Positions 1-7,173 of a stretch of 64,000 nt of DNA are shown here, piece after piece. Position 1 is the first letter of the stretch; each line of letters begins with the position of its first letter. The position numbers and the translations under genes were made by a program. The notes under the pieces were generated by a model. The model saw only the letters and a program-made list of their open reading frames with translations. It was not told the origin of the DNA and made no database searches. Source of the DNA: an uncultured Hellea sp. (lineage in GTDB: Bacteria > Pseudomonadota > Alphaproteobacteria > Caulobacterales > Maricaulaceae); contig CALLMD010000001.1 of NCBI GenBank assembly GCA_938007935.1, forward strand, positions 210,413-274,412, given 5' to 3'.

Positions 1-41
1 GTTTGACTATTTCCATATAAATCATTTAAAAAAGAATGGAA

Positions 42-69
42 TTGACATAAATCGTATAAATGCTATACA
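42..69 (+). promoter_or_regulatory. Sigma-70-type promoter of the LysR gene, apparently leaderless
   Basis: A perfect -35 hexamer TTGACA (42-47) lies 16 bp before TATACA (64-69), which is preceded by an extended -10 TG (61-62). A start point about 7 nt past the -10 would fall at about 76, immediately before the ATG at 77, so the mRNA would have essentially no 5' leader. No Shine-Dalgarno sequence is visible before this ATG, which fits. Confidence 0.6.
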
Positions 70-76
70 CAAATGT

Positions 77-1087
77 ATGAGTACATGGTCAGATTATCCA
101 ATTTTGTTAGCTGTAGCTGAAACAGGGAGCTTAACGGCTGCCGGGCGCAAGCTAAATATGAGCCAACCGACAGTCGGGCGGCGTATTCGCGCGCTTGAAG
201 ATCATTTCGGCACGCCCCTCCTTAAAAAAGAAGACGGTATTCTTGTCCCGACAAGTTTTGGCCACTCTATGCTCGACCATATCAGACGTATGCAACATGA
301 GGCGAGCGCAATTGACCGCTCTTCTGCTACGCTTGAAACATCACTTGCGGGTGTTGTGCGTCTGTCCGCGACGGAAGGAATAGGCACGGCGTGGCTGCCA
401 CGGGTTTTGCAAGTCTTTCGCGAAAGCCATCCTGATATTCTCGTGGATTTGGGCATCGGCTTTCGAAATTATAACCTGGCGCAACGCGAAGCTGATATCG
501 CTATTCGCTGGATGAGCCCAGGTGATCAAAACAGCCTTATTGGCCGAAAGGTAGCCACAGCCACTTTCGGGCTCTTCGCATCACCAGAATATATTGCCCG
601 CAAAGGCGCCCCGCAGTCGCTGGACGACCTTGCCAACCATGACGGGGTCATGGCGACAATTATGAATGATAAACAGCTCTGGCTGATGGAAAACGGCCAG
701 GCGAAACATTTACCCGGACGGGTAACATTTCGCTCCAACTCTATATGGGCCTTTGATGAAGCCGTGAATGCGGGTTACGGCATTGGCGCGCAGCCTCTTT
801 GCGGGGGCTGTCATGGAACTATGAATATTGTGCGCGTCCTGCCCAATGTCGCCCAACAAGAAGATATCTTCCTCGTTGCCCATGAAGACTTAAGGCGCTC
901 TGCGCGCATACGCGCCGTCTATGATTTTCTCGTTGAAGCTTTTGCCCAAGATGCGGCGTTCTTTTTAAATGGCGGACAATCCACCTTTGAAAATAATACA
1001 TCTAGCATGGCTTGCGGCGGTACTAATGCTGACAATCCGGACCATGTACATGCCCCGGGGCGCCGCATGGCTGATGCGGCTGAGTAG
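77..1087 (+). CDS. LysR-family transcriptional regulator
   Basis: A 336-residue LysR-type regulator. The N-terminal winged helix-turn-helix covers about residues 3-62, with the typical pattern TGSLTAAGRKLNMSQPTVGR for helix and recognition helix, followed by a periplasmic-binding-protein-like effector domain to about residue 295. The ATG at 77 is set by the HTH beginning at residue 3. The last 35 or so residues form a non-conserved tail that reads into the convergent SseB-like gene, so 65 bp are coding on both strands. No obvious target operon adjoins it; the effector cannot be named. It may repress itself, since its promoter sits directly on the start codon. Confidence 0.88.
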   Translation: MSTWSDYPILLAVAETGSLTAAGRKLNMSQPTVGRRIRALEDHFGTPLLKKEDGILVPTSFGHSMLDHIRRMQHEASAIDRSSATLETSLAGVVRLSATEGIGTAWLPRVLQVFRESHPDILVDLGIGFRNYNLAQREADIAIRWMSPGDQNSLIGRKVATATFGLFASPEYIARKGAPQSLDDLANHDGVMATIMNDKQLWLMENGQAKHLPGRVTFRSNSIWAFDEAVNAGYGIGAQPLCGGCHGTMNIVRVLPNVAQQEDIFLVAHEDLRRSARIRAVYDFLVEAFAQDAAFFLNGGQSTFENNTSSMACGGTNADNPDHVHAPGRRMADAAE

Positions 1088-1472
1088 CCTTTTGTCCTAA
1101 AATTTCTGCAATATCCTCCGGCGCAAGCACAAGTCCGGCTGGCCCAGGATTTAAAATGGCGTAATGCCCCATTAAAGATGGAAAGAAACTCGCACCCGCA
1201 GCCCGCGCGAACCGCGTACCCGCACTAGAAAATTCCCGCAAGCGGGCCTCGGATGAAAACAGCACGGCATGGGGCTGCCCATTTATCTGAATAGAGAGTA
1301 GCGAAACCCCGCCCGCCTTCGCTTGTTCCGAAGCGCTTTCTTCAACAGGTAAGAAAAAATCACTGGCGAGCAAAGCGACACTAAAAGCGCGTCTCGCAAT
1401 GGGGTCATTTGCAAGGTCTTCTGGTTTAGTATCGCGAAGAAGTTTTTCAAAATCAGAAGATGTATCAGCCAT
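1023..1472 (-). CDS. SseB-like N-terminal domain protein
   Basis: A 149-residue soluble protein resembling the SseB N-terminal domain family (enhanced serine sensitivity), of unknown biochemical role. Visible features are an N-terminal helix region (DTSSDFEKLLRDTKPEDLAND), a strand-rich core around residues 35-95 with the pattern PHAVLFSSEARLREF, and an alanine/glycine-rich middle. The C-terminus is rich in His and Cys (CGAPGHVHGPDCQH), which could bind a metal. Its 3' end overlaps the convergent LysR gene by 65 bp. Family assignment rests on overall pattern only, so it is moderately certain. Confidence 0.6.
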   Translation of the reverse strand: MADTSSDFEKLLRDTKPEDLANDPIARRAFSVALLASDFFLPVEESASEQAKAGGVSLLSIQINGQPHAVLFSSEARLREFSSAGTRFARAAGASFFPSLMGHYAILNPGPAGLVLAPEDIAEILGQKATQPHQPCGAPGHVHGPDCQH

Positions 1473-1519
1473 ACCGAATAGAAAGAGATTAAAACGCCTA
1501 TGTCAATACAGCAAAAAAA

Positions 1520-1539
1520 CACCCCCAATAAAGGGGGTG
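1520..1539 (-). terminator. Rho-independent terminator, minus strand
   Basis: A CACCCCC/GGGGGTG stem with a 6-nt loop is followed on the minus strand by seven T residues. It is a textbook intrinsic terminator for leftward transcription, and it lies upstream of the SseB-like gene. It must therefore end a transcript coming from 1540-1840, where the only candidate is the 20-codon ORF at 1566-1628. Confidence 0.75.
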
Positions 1540-1565
1540 AAGTTAAAGAGTAAGGAAGTGCAATG

Positions 1566-1628
1566 TCACATAACTATCGTAACATATAGGGTTCCATAAA
1601 CCATAAGGATTAAGCCAGCGATAACCAT
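1566..1628 (-). CDS. Candidate 20-residue single-pass membrane peptide
   Basis: ATG to TGA, 20 residues, almost entirely hydrophobic (starts MVIAGLILMVYG, ends VTIVM), so it could span a membrane once. The intrinsic terminator at 1520-1539 follows 26 bp after the stop, and nothing else in the region explains that terminator. A palindrome CTTAACGGCCATTAAG (1631-1646) lies directly before the ATG. No strong Shine-Dalgarno is seen. Unrecognised; short length means it could be chance, or the locus could be a small RNA. Confidence 0.35.
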   Translation of the reverse strand: MVIAGLILMVYGTLYVTIVM

Positions 1629-1648
1629 GTCTTAACGGCCATTAAGCC

Positions 1649-1672
1649 TTTACCCAATATTCATGATGAATC
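1649..1672. promoter_or_regulatory. Shared 24-bp motif, copy 1
   Basis: Copy 1 of a 24-bp sequence found again at 14080-14103 with 22 of 24 identical bases. It consists of TTTACCCAA followed by the palindrome ATTCATGATGAAT and a C, which creates a GAATC site (GANTC, the CcrM methylation target). It lies in a 369-bp gene-free interval before the TerB-like gene and upstream of the leftward 20-codon ORF. Confidence 0.5.
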
Positions 1673-1736
1673 GCATTTAAGACTTATATCATCAAATTCA
1701 CAGCTTTTGTTCAGGGAAAAAATGCCACTTATAACC

Positions 1737-1794
1737 TGCACGTTGTTTCTGGTGACTTAGTCGTGGGAGTGAAAGTTCGTCAAAACAACGTGCA
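1737..1794. repeat. Perfect 12-bp inverted repeat, 34-bp loop
   Basis: TGCACGTTGTTT at 1737-1748 is the exact reverse complement of AAACAACGTGCA at 1783-1794. As RNA it would form a stable stem on either strand. It lies about 50 bp before the TerB-like start at 1842, so it would be in that gene's leader if transcribed rightward. No T-run follows, so it is not an intrinsic terminator. Confidence 0.6.
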
Positions 1795-1841
1795 TATTAA
1801 TATCGAAGACGAAGTTTAATTTTTCAAGTTGATTACCGCCT

Positions 1842-2231
1842 ATGTTTCCTAAACCTATCAATGATATTCTTACAATACTCGCGATCACTGTAGTCGTAGA
1901 TAAGCGGGTATTTGCGAAAGAAGTGGATAGCTTTATCAACTCTGCTAGAAACTTGGATATAATAGAAACGCCTGATCTTGACCTCTCTCCAGCAAAACTA
2001 CTGATGTGGTTTGAGAGCAATCGCGACGACCTTAAGGCCCGCATGAATCAGGCCCCAAACTTTGAAAAATGGTTTAATGCGATTATTGATAATCTATCTG
2101 AACATCCCGCCCGTCATTCAATACTAAATAGAATGATTAAAATATCAAAAGCCGATGGAGAGCTTCATATTAGTGAAAAAGCTCTAATCACCTTAGTGGC
2201 GAAGCGCTGGAACATAAAAATCGCCGTATGA
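1842..2231 (+). CDS. TerB-like small protein (paralogue of the gene at 58167-58568)
   Basis: A 129-residue, mostly helical soluble protein. The pattern LTILAITVVVDKRVFAKEVDSF near the start and ISKADGELHISEKALITLVAKRW near the end resembles the two helical-hairpin halves of TerB/DjlA-like tellurite-resistance domains, which often carry acidic residues in the loops. The protein at 58167-58568 has the same layout (LTLLAVTVIIDGKIYKEEV at the start, K-W-N-L ending), so the two are paralogues. Function is unknown. It is convergent with the PqqB-like gene, with 8 bp between stops. Confidence 0.65.
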   Translation: MFPKPINDILTILAITVVVDKRVFAKEVDSFINSARNLDIIETPDLDLSPAKLLMWFESNRDDLKARMNQAPNFEKWFNAIIDNLSEHPARHSILNRMIKISKADGELHISEKALITLVAKRWNIKIAV

Positions 2232-2239
2232 TCCCTACC

Positions 2240-3229
2240 TTACAAACAGAATTTTTGACCGCGCTGAGCGACGTTAAATCCGCTGTCTTTGAGCGCCTTT
2301 GACTCTGAAGACTTCGGATCCCTGAGCGGGTTTGTGTGATTTATATGAATAAAGTGAACTTTGCTTGGTTGGTGTTTTAGACGCGTCATTGACTCCGTCA
2401 CGCGCGGGTGCGGAATTTTACTCATATCCCTGCCCGGTAGTTCATTATTATCATAGAATGTTGCGTCGATGAATGCCGCATCAACAGAGCTAACAATGCT
2501 CACAATATCTGTATCATATTCACTGTTCCACCTCTCCCAATCATCAATATCAGGCAAAAACAAGACTTTCTTATTTGGGCCTGCAATCACAAACCCAACA
2601 GTTTCCGAATATTCGTCACGATGGGGCACCAGATAGGGCGTCACAAGAAGATCATCAGCCAGCTGAAAGGGCTGCTTATCAACCAAGTTCGCATCAAGCT
2701 TTATATTCTCAAGAGAAACCAATTGCGCCCACGGTCCATTGGTTTTTAAATATTCAGCCATACGCGGCATAACGGTGACATCCACATCACGCGCCCCCGC
2801 AGATTCGCGGCCTAAAAACATGAGGCCCGCATAATGCCCGATATGCGCATGGGTGATAAATATATTTGAAATGCCCAGATTACTGCTAAGACCACTGCCC
2901 TCTTTAATCGGGGCTATATCATCCAGCAATTTAAGCTGTTCACGGATATCAGGTGTCGCTTCGAATAGATAACGCGCGCCATTTCGGTGATCAATCAAAG
3001 CAGCCGATGCCGCCAATCGGCGGGCCCCTAAATCCAACCAAGCGGCATCATTTGAATTACCAATTTGTGGCGTTCCGGCATCTTGCGAGGTACCCAATAT
3101 AATAAATTCAACGGCGCAGGCCGCTGATTTTTCTGCTTTATCTTTTTGTGGCCCTAATGTTTGATTAGAGCAAGCGGCTATAAAGCCTATGCTCAATAGC
3201 CCCGCAATAAGACTTTGATATTGTGGCAC
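2240..3229 (-). CDS. PqqB-like metallo-beta-lactamase-fold lipoprotein
   Basis: A 329-residue MBL-fold hydrolase with a lipoprotein signal (IAAC, Cys20), so probably anchored to a membrane facing the periplasm. It has the PqqB-like opening (EFIILGTSQDAGTPQIGN), the phrase FEATPDIREQL, and the metal site THAHIGHYAGL (about residues 125-135), with further His and Asp candidates at HRDE, LPDIDDW and HINHTNP. No other pqq gene is nearby and no PqqA-like peptide is seen, so PQQ synthesis is unlikely; the substrate is unknown. The start is GTG at 3229, overlapping the TAG of nfeD by one base, indicating translational coupling. Confidence 0.72.
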   Translation of the reverse strand: MPQYQSLIAGLLSIGFIAACSNQTLGPQKDKAEKSAACAVEFIILGTSQDAGTPQIGNSNDAAWLDLGARRLAASAALIDHRNGARYLFEATPDIREQLKLLDDIAPIKEGSGLSSNLGISNIFITHAHIGHYAGLMFLGRESAGARDVDVTVMPRMAEYLKTNGPWAQLVSLENIKLDANLVDKQPFQLADDLLVTPYLVPHRDEYSETVGFVIAGPNKKVLFLPDIDDWERWNSEYDTDIVSIVSSVDAAFIDATFYDNNELPGRDMSKIPHPRVTESMTRLKHQPSKVHFIHINHTNPLRDPKSSESKALKDSGFNVAQRGQKFCL

Positions 3230-3699
3230 TAGACCGGGACGACCTGCAATGTAGTCCCTTTAACGGATACGACCCGTAATTCCTGACCTGCGGAGGCTGT
3301 ACCGTCAGCAATAGAAGCACGCCACTGCGTATCGCCAACTTGCACGCGGCCCATACCCGTTTCAAAATCCGCAATGGCTTTTACGCGCATGCCAACCATA
3401 GACCGAGCCCGATCGTTAAGGTCTGATGGCTCTCCGCCCTTCATTTTCGGGCGAACAAATTTATGTCCAACAACAAGCAATATCGACGATAGGATGAAGA
3501 ATAAGAGGAACTGCATTTCCCAGCCAAGCGGAAGAACAAAGGCTATAACGCCAACGATCAACGCCGCCACGGCAGGCCACAAAATATAGGTCGTGCCGGT
3601 AACGACTTCGAGGATTAGCAGCAAGACACCGACAATAATCCACTTTGTGCCCGACATGCTCTCCAGCATCTGGACGAGAACATTTGCATCACCGTTCAT
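3229..3699 (-). CDS. NfeD-like membrane protein
   Basis: A 156-residue NfeD/ClpP-class partner protein. Three to four hydrophobic segments span about residues 20-85, followed by a C-terminal OB-fold-like domain of about 65 residues (GMRVKAIADFETGMGRVQVG ... GTTLQVVPV). The ATG at 3699 is preferred over an upstream in-frame start inside qmcA because AGGGGC lies 6 nt before it. The family works with stomatin/prohibitin-like SPFH proteins, and indeed the SPFH gene sits 10 bp upstream. Together they probably organise membrane microdomains or control membrane proteolysis. Confidence 0.85.
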   Translation of the reverse strand: MNGDANVLVQMLESMSGTKWIIVGVLLLILEVVTGTTYILWPAVAALIVGVIAFVLPLGWEMQFLLFFILSSILLVVGHKFVRPKMKGGEPSDLNDRARSMVGMRVKAIADFETGMGRVQVGDTQWRASIADGTASAGQELRVVSVKGTTLQVVPV

Positions 3700-3709
3700 A
3701 ATAAAGCCC

Positions 3710-4630
3710 CTATTTGGTTTTCTTCTTACCGGCTTCAAGCAGCCCTGAAATACCGCCAACGGTCGCCGCCAGTCCCGACAGTTCTGCAGGCACAATAACC
3801 GTTTTTTGATTAGGCGATTTCGCAAGCTCTCCAAAGGCTTTGACATAATCTTGCGCCACAAAGTAATTGACCGCGTTCACATCACCCTTGGCAATGGCCG
3901 CGCTGACCATAGCGGTTGCGCGGGCTTCCGCTTCGGCTTCACGTTCACGCGCTTCAGCGTCAAGGAAAGCCGATTCTTTACGGCCTTCAGCTTCGCGGAC
4001 AGCCGCTTCTTTTTCGCCCTCGGCTTTAAGGATTTGGCTTTGCTTTTGACCTTCGGCCATCAAAATGTCAGCCCGCTTTTCACGTTCAGCTTTCATCTGC
4101 TTATTCATCGCCTGCGTAATATCAGCTGGCGGTGACAGATCTTTAATCTCAATCCGCGTGACTTTGGTGCCCCACGGATCTGTCGCTTGGTCAATCACAG
4201 CCAAGAGCTTGGCGTTAATCGCATCGCGCTTTGAGAGCGTTTCATCAAGATCCATTGAACCGACAACCGTCCGCACATTTGTCAGACAAAGGTTCTTAAT
4301 CGCATTATCCAGATTATTCACTTCATAAGCCGCCATGCGGGCATCAACCACTTGGATAAAGACAACGGCATCGGCTGTGACCATAGCATTATCTTTGGTA
4401 ATCACGTCCTGAGAGGGAATATCAATCACCCTCTCCCGCATATTCATTTTATAGCCGATGTTCTCGATAAAAGGGACGATGAAGGAGAGGCCCGGTTTCA
4501 AGGTTTTTGTATAGCGTCCAAATTGCTCGACGGTATATTCCATACCTTGCGGCACGGCTTTGACCGCTTTTAAAATAACGACCACTATCAAGACAACCAA
4601 TACGATTGGTACATAACTTCCGATGTCCAT
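3710..4630 (-). CDS. qmcA: SPFH/stomatin-like membrane protein (QmcA type)
   Basis: A 306-residue SPFH-domain protein. A single N-terminal transmembrane anchor (about residues 6-24) precedes the SPFH/PHB domain (about 25-200, with PQGMEYTVEQFGRYTKTLKPG and the IEIKDLSPP region) and an Ala/Glu/Lys/Arg-rich coiled coil (about 185-255) used for oligomerisation. The size and order match E. coli QmcA. The neighbouring nfeD-like gene is the family's standard partner. The role is inferred: membrane scaffold that modulates proteases or lipid domains. It is the first gene of a three-gene leftward unit ending with the PqqB-like lipoprotein. Confidence 0.88.
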   Translation of the reverse strand: MDIGSYVPIVLVVLIVVVILKAVKAVPQGMEYTVEQFGRYTKTLKPGLSFIVPFIENIGYKMNMRERVIDIPSQDVITKDNAMVTADAVVFIQVVDARMAAYEVNNLDNAIKNLCLTNVRTVVGSMDLDETLSKRDAINAKLLAVIDQATDPWGTKVTRIEIKDLSPPADITQAMNKQMKAEREKRADILMAEGQKQSQILKAEGEKEAAVREAEGRKESAFLDAEAREREAEAEARATAMVSAAIAKGDVNAVNYFVAQDYVKAFGELAKSPNQKTVIVPAELSGLAATVGGISGLLEAGKKKTK

Positions 4631-4671
4631 GAGACTCCCCTTTTAAATTATTTTATGTTTAATGTTAGCGC

Positions 4672-5154
4672 TTACAGATTCTCCAAAAGATAATCAGCTG
4701 AAGACACTTTAAATTCTCCGCCCTGTTCAACGAATATATTCTCAACCACGCCATTATCGACGACCATCGCATAACGTTGTGAGCGGCCGCCCATACCAAA
4801 GCCTTTGGCGTCAAGCTCAAGTCCAACAGCCTTGGCAAAATCACCATTGCCATCAGCGAGCATAACCATTTCGCCGTCCACGCCTTGGTCTTTACCCCAA
4901 GCATTCATCACAAAGACATCATTAACCGATGTACAAGCAATTGAGTCAATGCCCTTGGCTTTTAACGCATCAGCTTGTTCTTTAAATCCAGGTAAATGCT
5001 TTGCTGAACATGTCGGGGTAAACGCCCCGGGCACTGCAAATAAAGCAACGCGTTTTCCTGAAAAAAGCTGCTCACTGGTCATGGGTTCTGGCCCGTCTGC
5101 GCCCATTGTCATAAATGTTGCGGCAGGGACATTATCCCCTTTTTGAATAGCCAT
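4672..5154 (-). CDS. Peroxiredoxin, Prx5 type
   Basis: A 160-residue thioredoxin-fold peroxidase. The peroxidatic cysteine sits in PGAFTPTCSAKHLPG (about residues 41-55), the Prx5-type signature, with a conserved distal Arg in GGRSQRYAMVV. It reduces hydrogen peroxide or organic peroxides in the cytoplasm, usually with glutathione or glutaredoxin as the electron donor in this class; the donor cannot be read from the sequence. It starts with MAIQKGD and is preceded by a GGGAGAG-type ribosome site on the minus strand. Likely a single-gene transcript. Confidence 0.92.
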   Translation of the reverse strand: MAIQKGDNVPAATFMTMGADGPEPMTSEQLFSGKRVALFAVPGAFTPTCSAKHLPGFKEQADALKAKGIDSIACTSVNDVFVMNAWGKDQGVDGEMVMLADGNGDFAKAVGLELDAKGFGMGGRSQRYAMVVDNGVVENIFVEQGGEFKVSSADYLLENL

Positions 5155-5255
5155 ATGTTTCTCTCCCTAGTGGTAATTCATTTACTTATATATGGTACGG
5201 GTGCGACATCTTTACAAGACTATTGAAGATGGATTTCGCGCGCTAAGGTAAGGTT

Positions 5256-5831
5256 ATGACGCAAAAGCAGACACCGACGAGCTTCACAGGCAGGCTTTTA
5301 ATTGCGACGCCCAATATGGGTGACCCTCGTTTTAAACGCGGCGTCATATATATTTGTTCTCATGATGCTGATGGCGCGATGGGTATTATGATTAATAAAG
5401 GCCGTGGTGGACGGATGCTCTCGGACATGCTCGTCAACATTGGCATTGAGGGTGATGTGAAGGTTGCAGATGCGCCAGTTCTACTTGGCGGCCCCGTTGA
5501 TATTGATCGCGGCTTTGTTTTGCATTCGGCTGATTATTTTAAAACGGATACCAGCCTTAAACTCTCGGACACGCTGCACCTCACTTCAACCAAGGATATC
5601 TTAGAAGCTTTGGTGATGGAAGATTGTCCTGAAAAAGCCATGCTTGCTGTGGGCTATTCCGGTTGGGGCGCAGGTCAGCTTGAAAAAGAAATTCAGGATA
5701 ATTGCTGGATTGTCGCCGAAGGCGATGAAGCTTTAATTTTTGATGTCGACCTTGAAGGTAAGTGGACGAAAGCTCTTGGCAGCCTAGGTATTAAGCCTGA
5801 GATGCTCTCACAAACAGGCGGCTCCGCCTAA
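5256..5831 (+). CDS. YqgE/AlgH family protein
   Basis: A 191-residue protein of the YqgE/AlgH (DUF179) family. Hallmarks are LLIATPNMGDPRFKRGVIYICSHD near residues 14-37 and the G-Y-S-G-W-G-AGQLEKEI motif around residues 128-140. Length is typical. Members have been linked to transcriptional or redox regulation in some species, but the biochemical function is unresolved. Its TAA overlaps the stop of the convergent GNAT gene. Confidence 0.9.
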   Translation: MTQKQTPTSFTGRLLIATPNMGDPRFKRGVIYICSHDADGAMGIMINKGRGGRMLSDMLVNIGIEGDVKVADAPVLLGGPVDIDRGFVLHSADYFKTDTSLKLSDTLHLTSTKDILEALVMEDCPEKAMLAVGYSGWGAGQLEKEIQDNCWIVAEGDEALIFDVDLEGKWTKALGSLGIKPEMLSQTGGSA

Positions 5832-6403
5832 TCACCTGAAAGCTTGGCATAGATGTCATGATCTTGCCATTTCCCATTTATTTTAAGGTAATCGCGAGCC
5901 ACGCCTTCTCGGGTAAAACCGACATTCTCCAAGACTTTTATTGAGGCGAGGTTATCCGGCTGCACGGCAGCCTCGACCCGGTGAAGACCTAATGTTTCAA
6001 AACAAAATTTACATGCCGCTGTTACTGAGGCGCGCGCGAAACCTTGGCGTCCGTAATGCTCGCCAACCCAATATCCAAGCTTAGCCGATTGCGCGGCGCC
6101 GCGCTCAATATGGGTTATGTTGCAGGCCCCAATAATACGCTCATCAGAGGCTCTAAAAATATGAAACGGATAGGCATCTCCGCTACTCACCATTTTTTTA
6201 AAGCGCGAGAGACGGCTGCGATAAGAGAGCCGCGATAAATGCTTGGCGTTCCATTCCGGTTCCCACGGCATAAGAAAATTTTTATTTTTCTCTCGTAGCG
6301 CGGCCCAATCGTCAAAATCAGCCCAGCGTGGATGGCGTAATAAAACAGAGCCGCCCTGCCCGACGCCCGAAAGTACAGTATTTACATTTGGTTTTACGAC
6401 CAC
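5828..6403 (-). CDS. GNAT N-acetyltransferase, RimJ-like
   Basis: A GNAT-family acetyltransferase of about 191 residues, closest in layout to RimJ, which acetylates the N-terminus of ribosomal protein S5. Seen: the acetyl-CoA loop GEHYGRQGFARA, HRVEAAVQPDNLASIKVLENVGF and the RDYLKINGKWQDHDIYA ending. A GTG at 6403, overlapping the end of surf1 by 10 bases with GAGTGGG just upstream, is the likely start; an in-frame start at 6472 would run much further into surf1. It is the last gene of the cox operon, with no evident link to oxidase function. Confidence 0.8.
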   Translation of the reverse strand: MVVKPNVNTVLSGVGQGGSVLLRHPRWADFDDWAALREKNKNFLMPWEPEWNAKHLSRLSYRSRLSRFKKMVSSGDAYPFHIFRASDERIIGACNITHIERGAAQSAKLGYWVGEHYGRQGFARASVTAACKFCFETLGLHRVEAAVQPDNLASIKVLENVGFTREGVARDYLKINGKWQDHDIYAKLSGD

Positions 6404-7119
6404 GTCAGGCGCCCACTCCGATAATGCAGCATCACATAGATAATAATAAGAATAAGAGCAAAGCTGTACCATGTCAGCATATAATCAAAATGATTATTGC
6501 GAATTTCCGGGCTCTTAATCGGCAATAAAGAGGCGTCAGTTATATCCGCGTCAATATCGAGATATATCTGCGTATTAATCGCGCCGTCTTTATCCCAATC
6601 ACCGGTTTGATTAAATTTGAAATAGCGATTTGCCTTTGGGCTGGCTTTAGACTTCACCCAAGCTTCGATACGCCCCATAGGATAATCCTTGCGGATGTAA
6701 CCTGCAATCTGGGCTTGGCCTTGAGGCAGGAATGATAGCTCATAGCTATCTTTCTTATCATCCTTTACCACACCAAAAGCGCCGTAAAGCCTTTGACCGC
6801 TTTCGCTGAGGGGCGAGAAGGCGCGCCAATAAATACCATCTTTTCGGGGTTGATAGACAAGAAAAGGCGGCGCGATGCTCTCAACATCTGCGCTTAGGCC
6901 AATGCGCCGAAAATCAATCGGCTCGTTAGCTGCAACTGCTTTTTCTAAATCAAGGAGAGAGGTTAAAGGCGGGGCAGTTACAGCGGCTTCAACCTCCGCC
7001 AATAAAGCCGTTTTCCATTGCAAACGTTTATATTGCCATGTGCCAAGAGCTATGAGTATTGCCACGCAAATCGCGGTGACAACCGTCAGGCCAAGCATGG
7101 GCTGAAACCGCAATTTCAT
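6394..7119 (-). CDS. SURF1 family cytochrome oxidase assembly protein
   Basis: A 241-residue inner-membrane protein with the SURF1 layout: one transmembrane helix at the N-terminus (about residues 8-28), a periplasmic domain, and one at the C-terminus (about 213-232). In aa3-type oxidases SURF1 helps deliver heme A to subunit I. Seen motifs include GTWQYKRLQWKTALL after the first helix and the NNHFDYMLTWYSFAL stretch at the last. It follows ctaE on the same strand, the standard place in alphaproteobacterial cox operons. Confidence 0.88.
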   Translation of the reverse strand: MKLRFQPMLGLTVVTAICVAILIALGTWQYKRLQWKTALLAEVEAAVTAPPLTSLLDLEKAVAANEPIDFRRIGLSADVESIAPPFLVYQPRKDGIYWRAFSPLSESGQRLYGAFGVVKDDKKDSYELSFLPQGQAQIAGYIRKDYPMGRIEAWVKSKASPKANRYFKFNQTGDWDKDGAINTQIYLDIDADITDASLLPIKSPEIRNNHFDYMLTWYSFALILIIIYVMLHYRSGRLTWS

Positions 7120-7173
7120 TATGTGCTATGGCCCGCTCTAATGAGATGGCCCGCTTCGAGGAGACGAGCCGCC

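Noticed and set aside
1631..1646. CTTAACGGCCATTAAG as a CtrA box
   Set aside because: TTAA half-sites are 6 bp apart rather than 7; kept only as a palindrome.
1670..1819. Readable 49-codon frame ending in an acidic tail upstream of 1842
   Set aside because: No ATG, GTG or TTG near its beginning and the perfect inverted repeat explains part of the pattern; kept only as an RNA-structure finding.
2240..3229. Call as pqqB proper
   Set aside because: Lipoprotein signal, missing Cys residues of PqqB and no other pqq genes.
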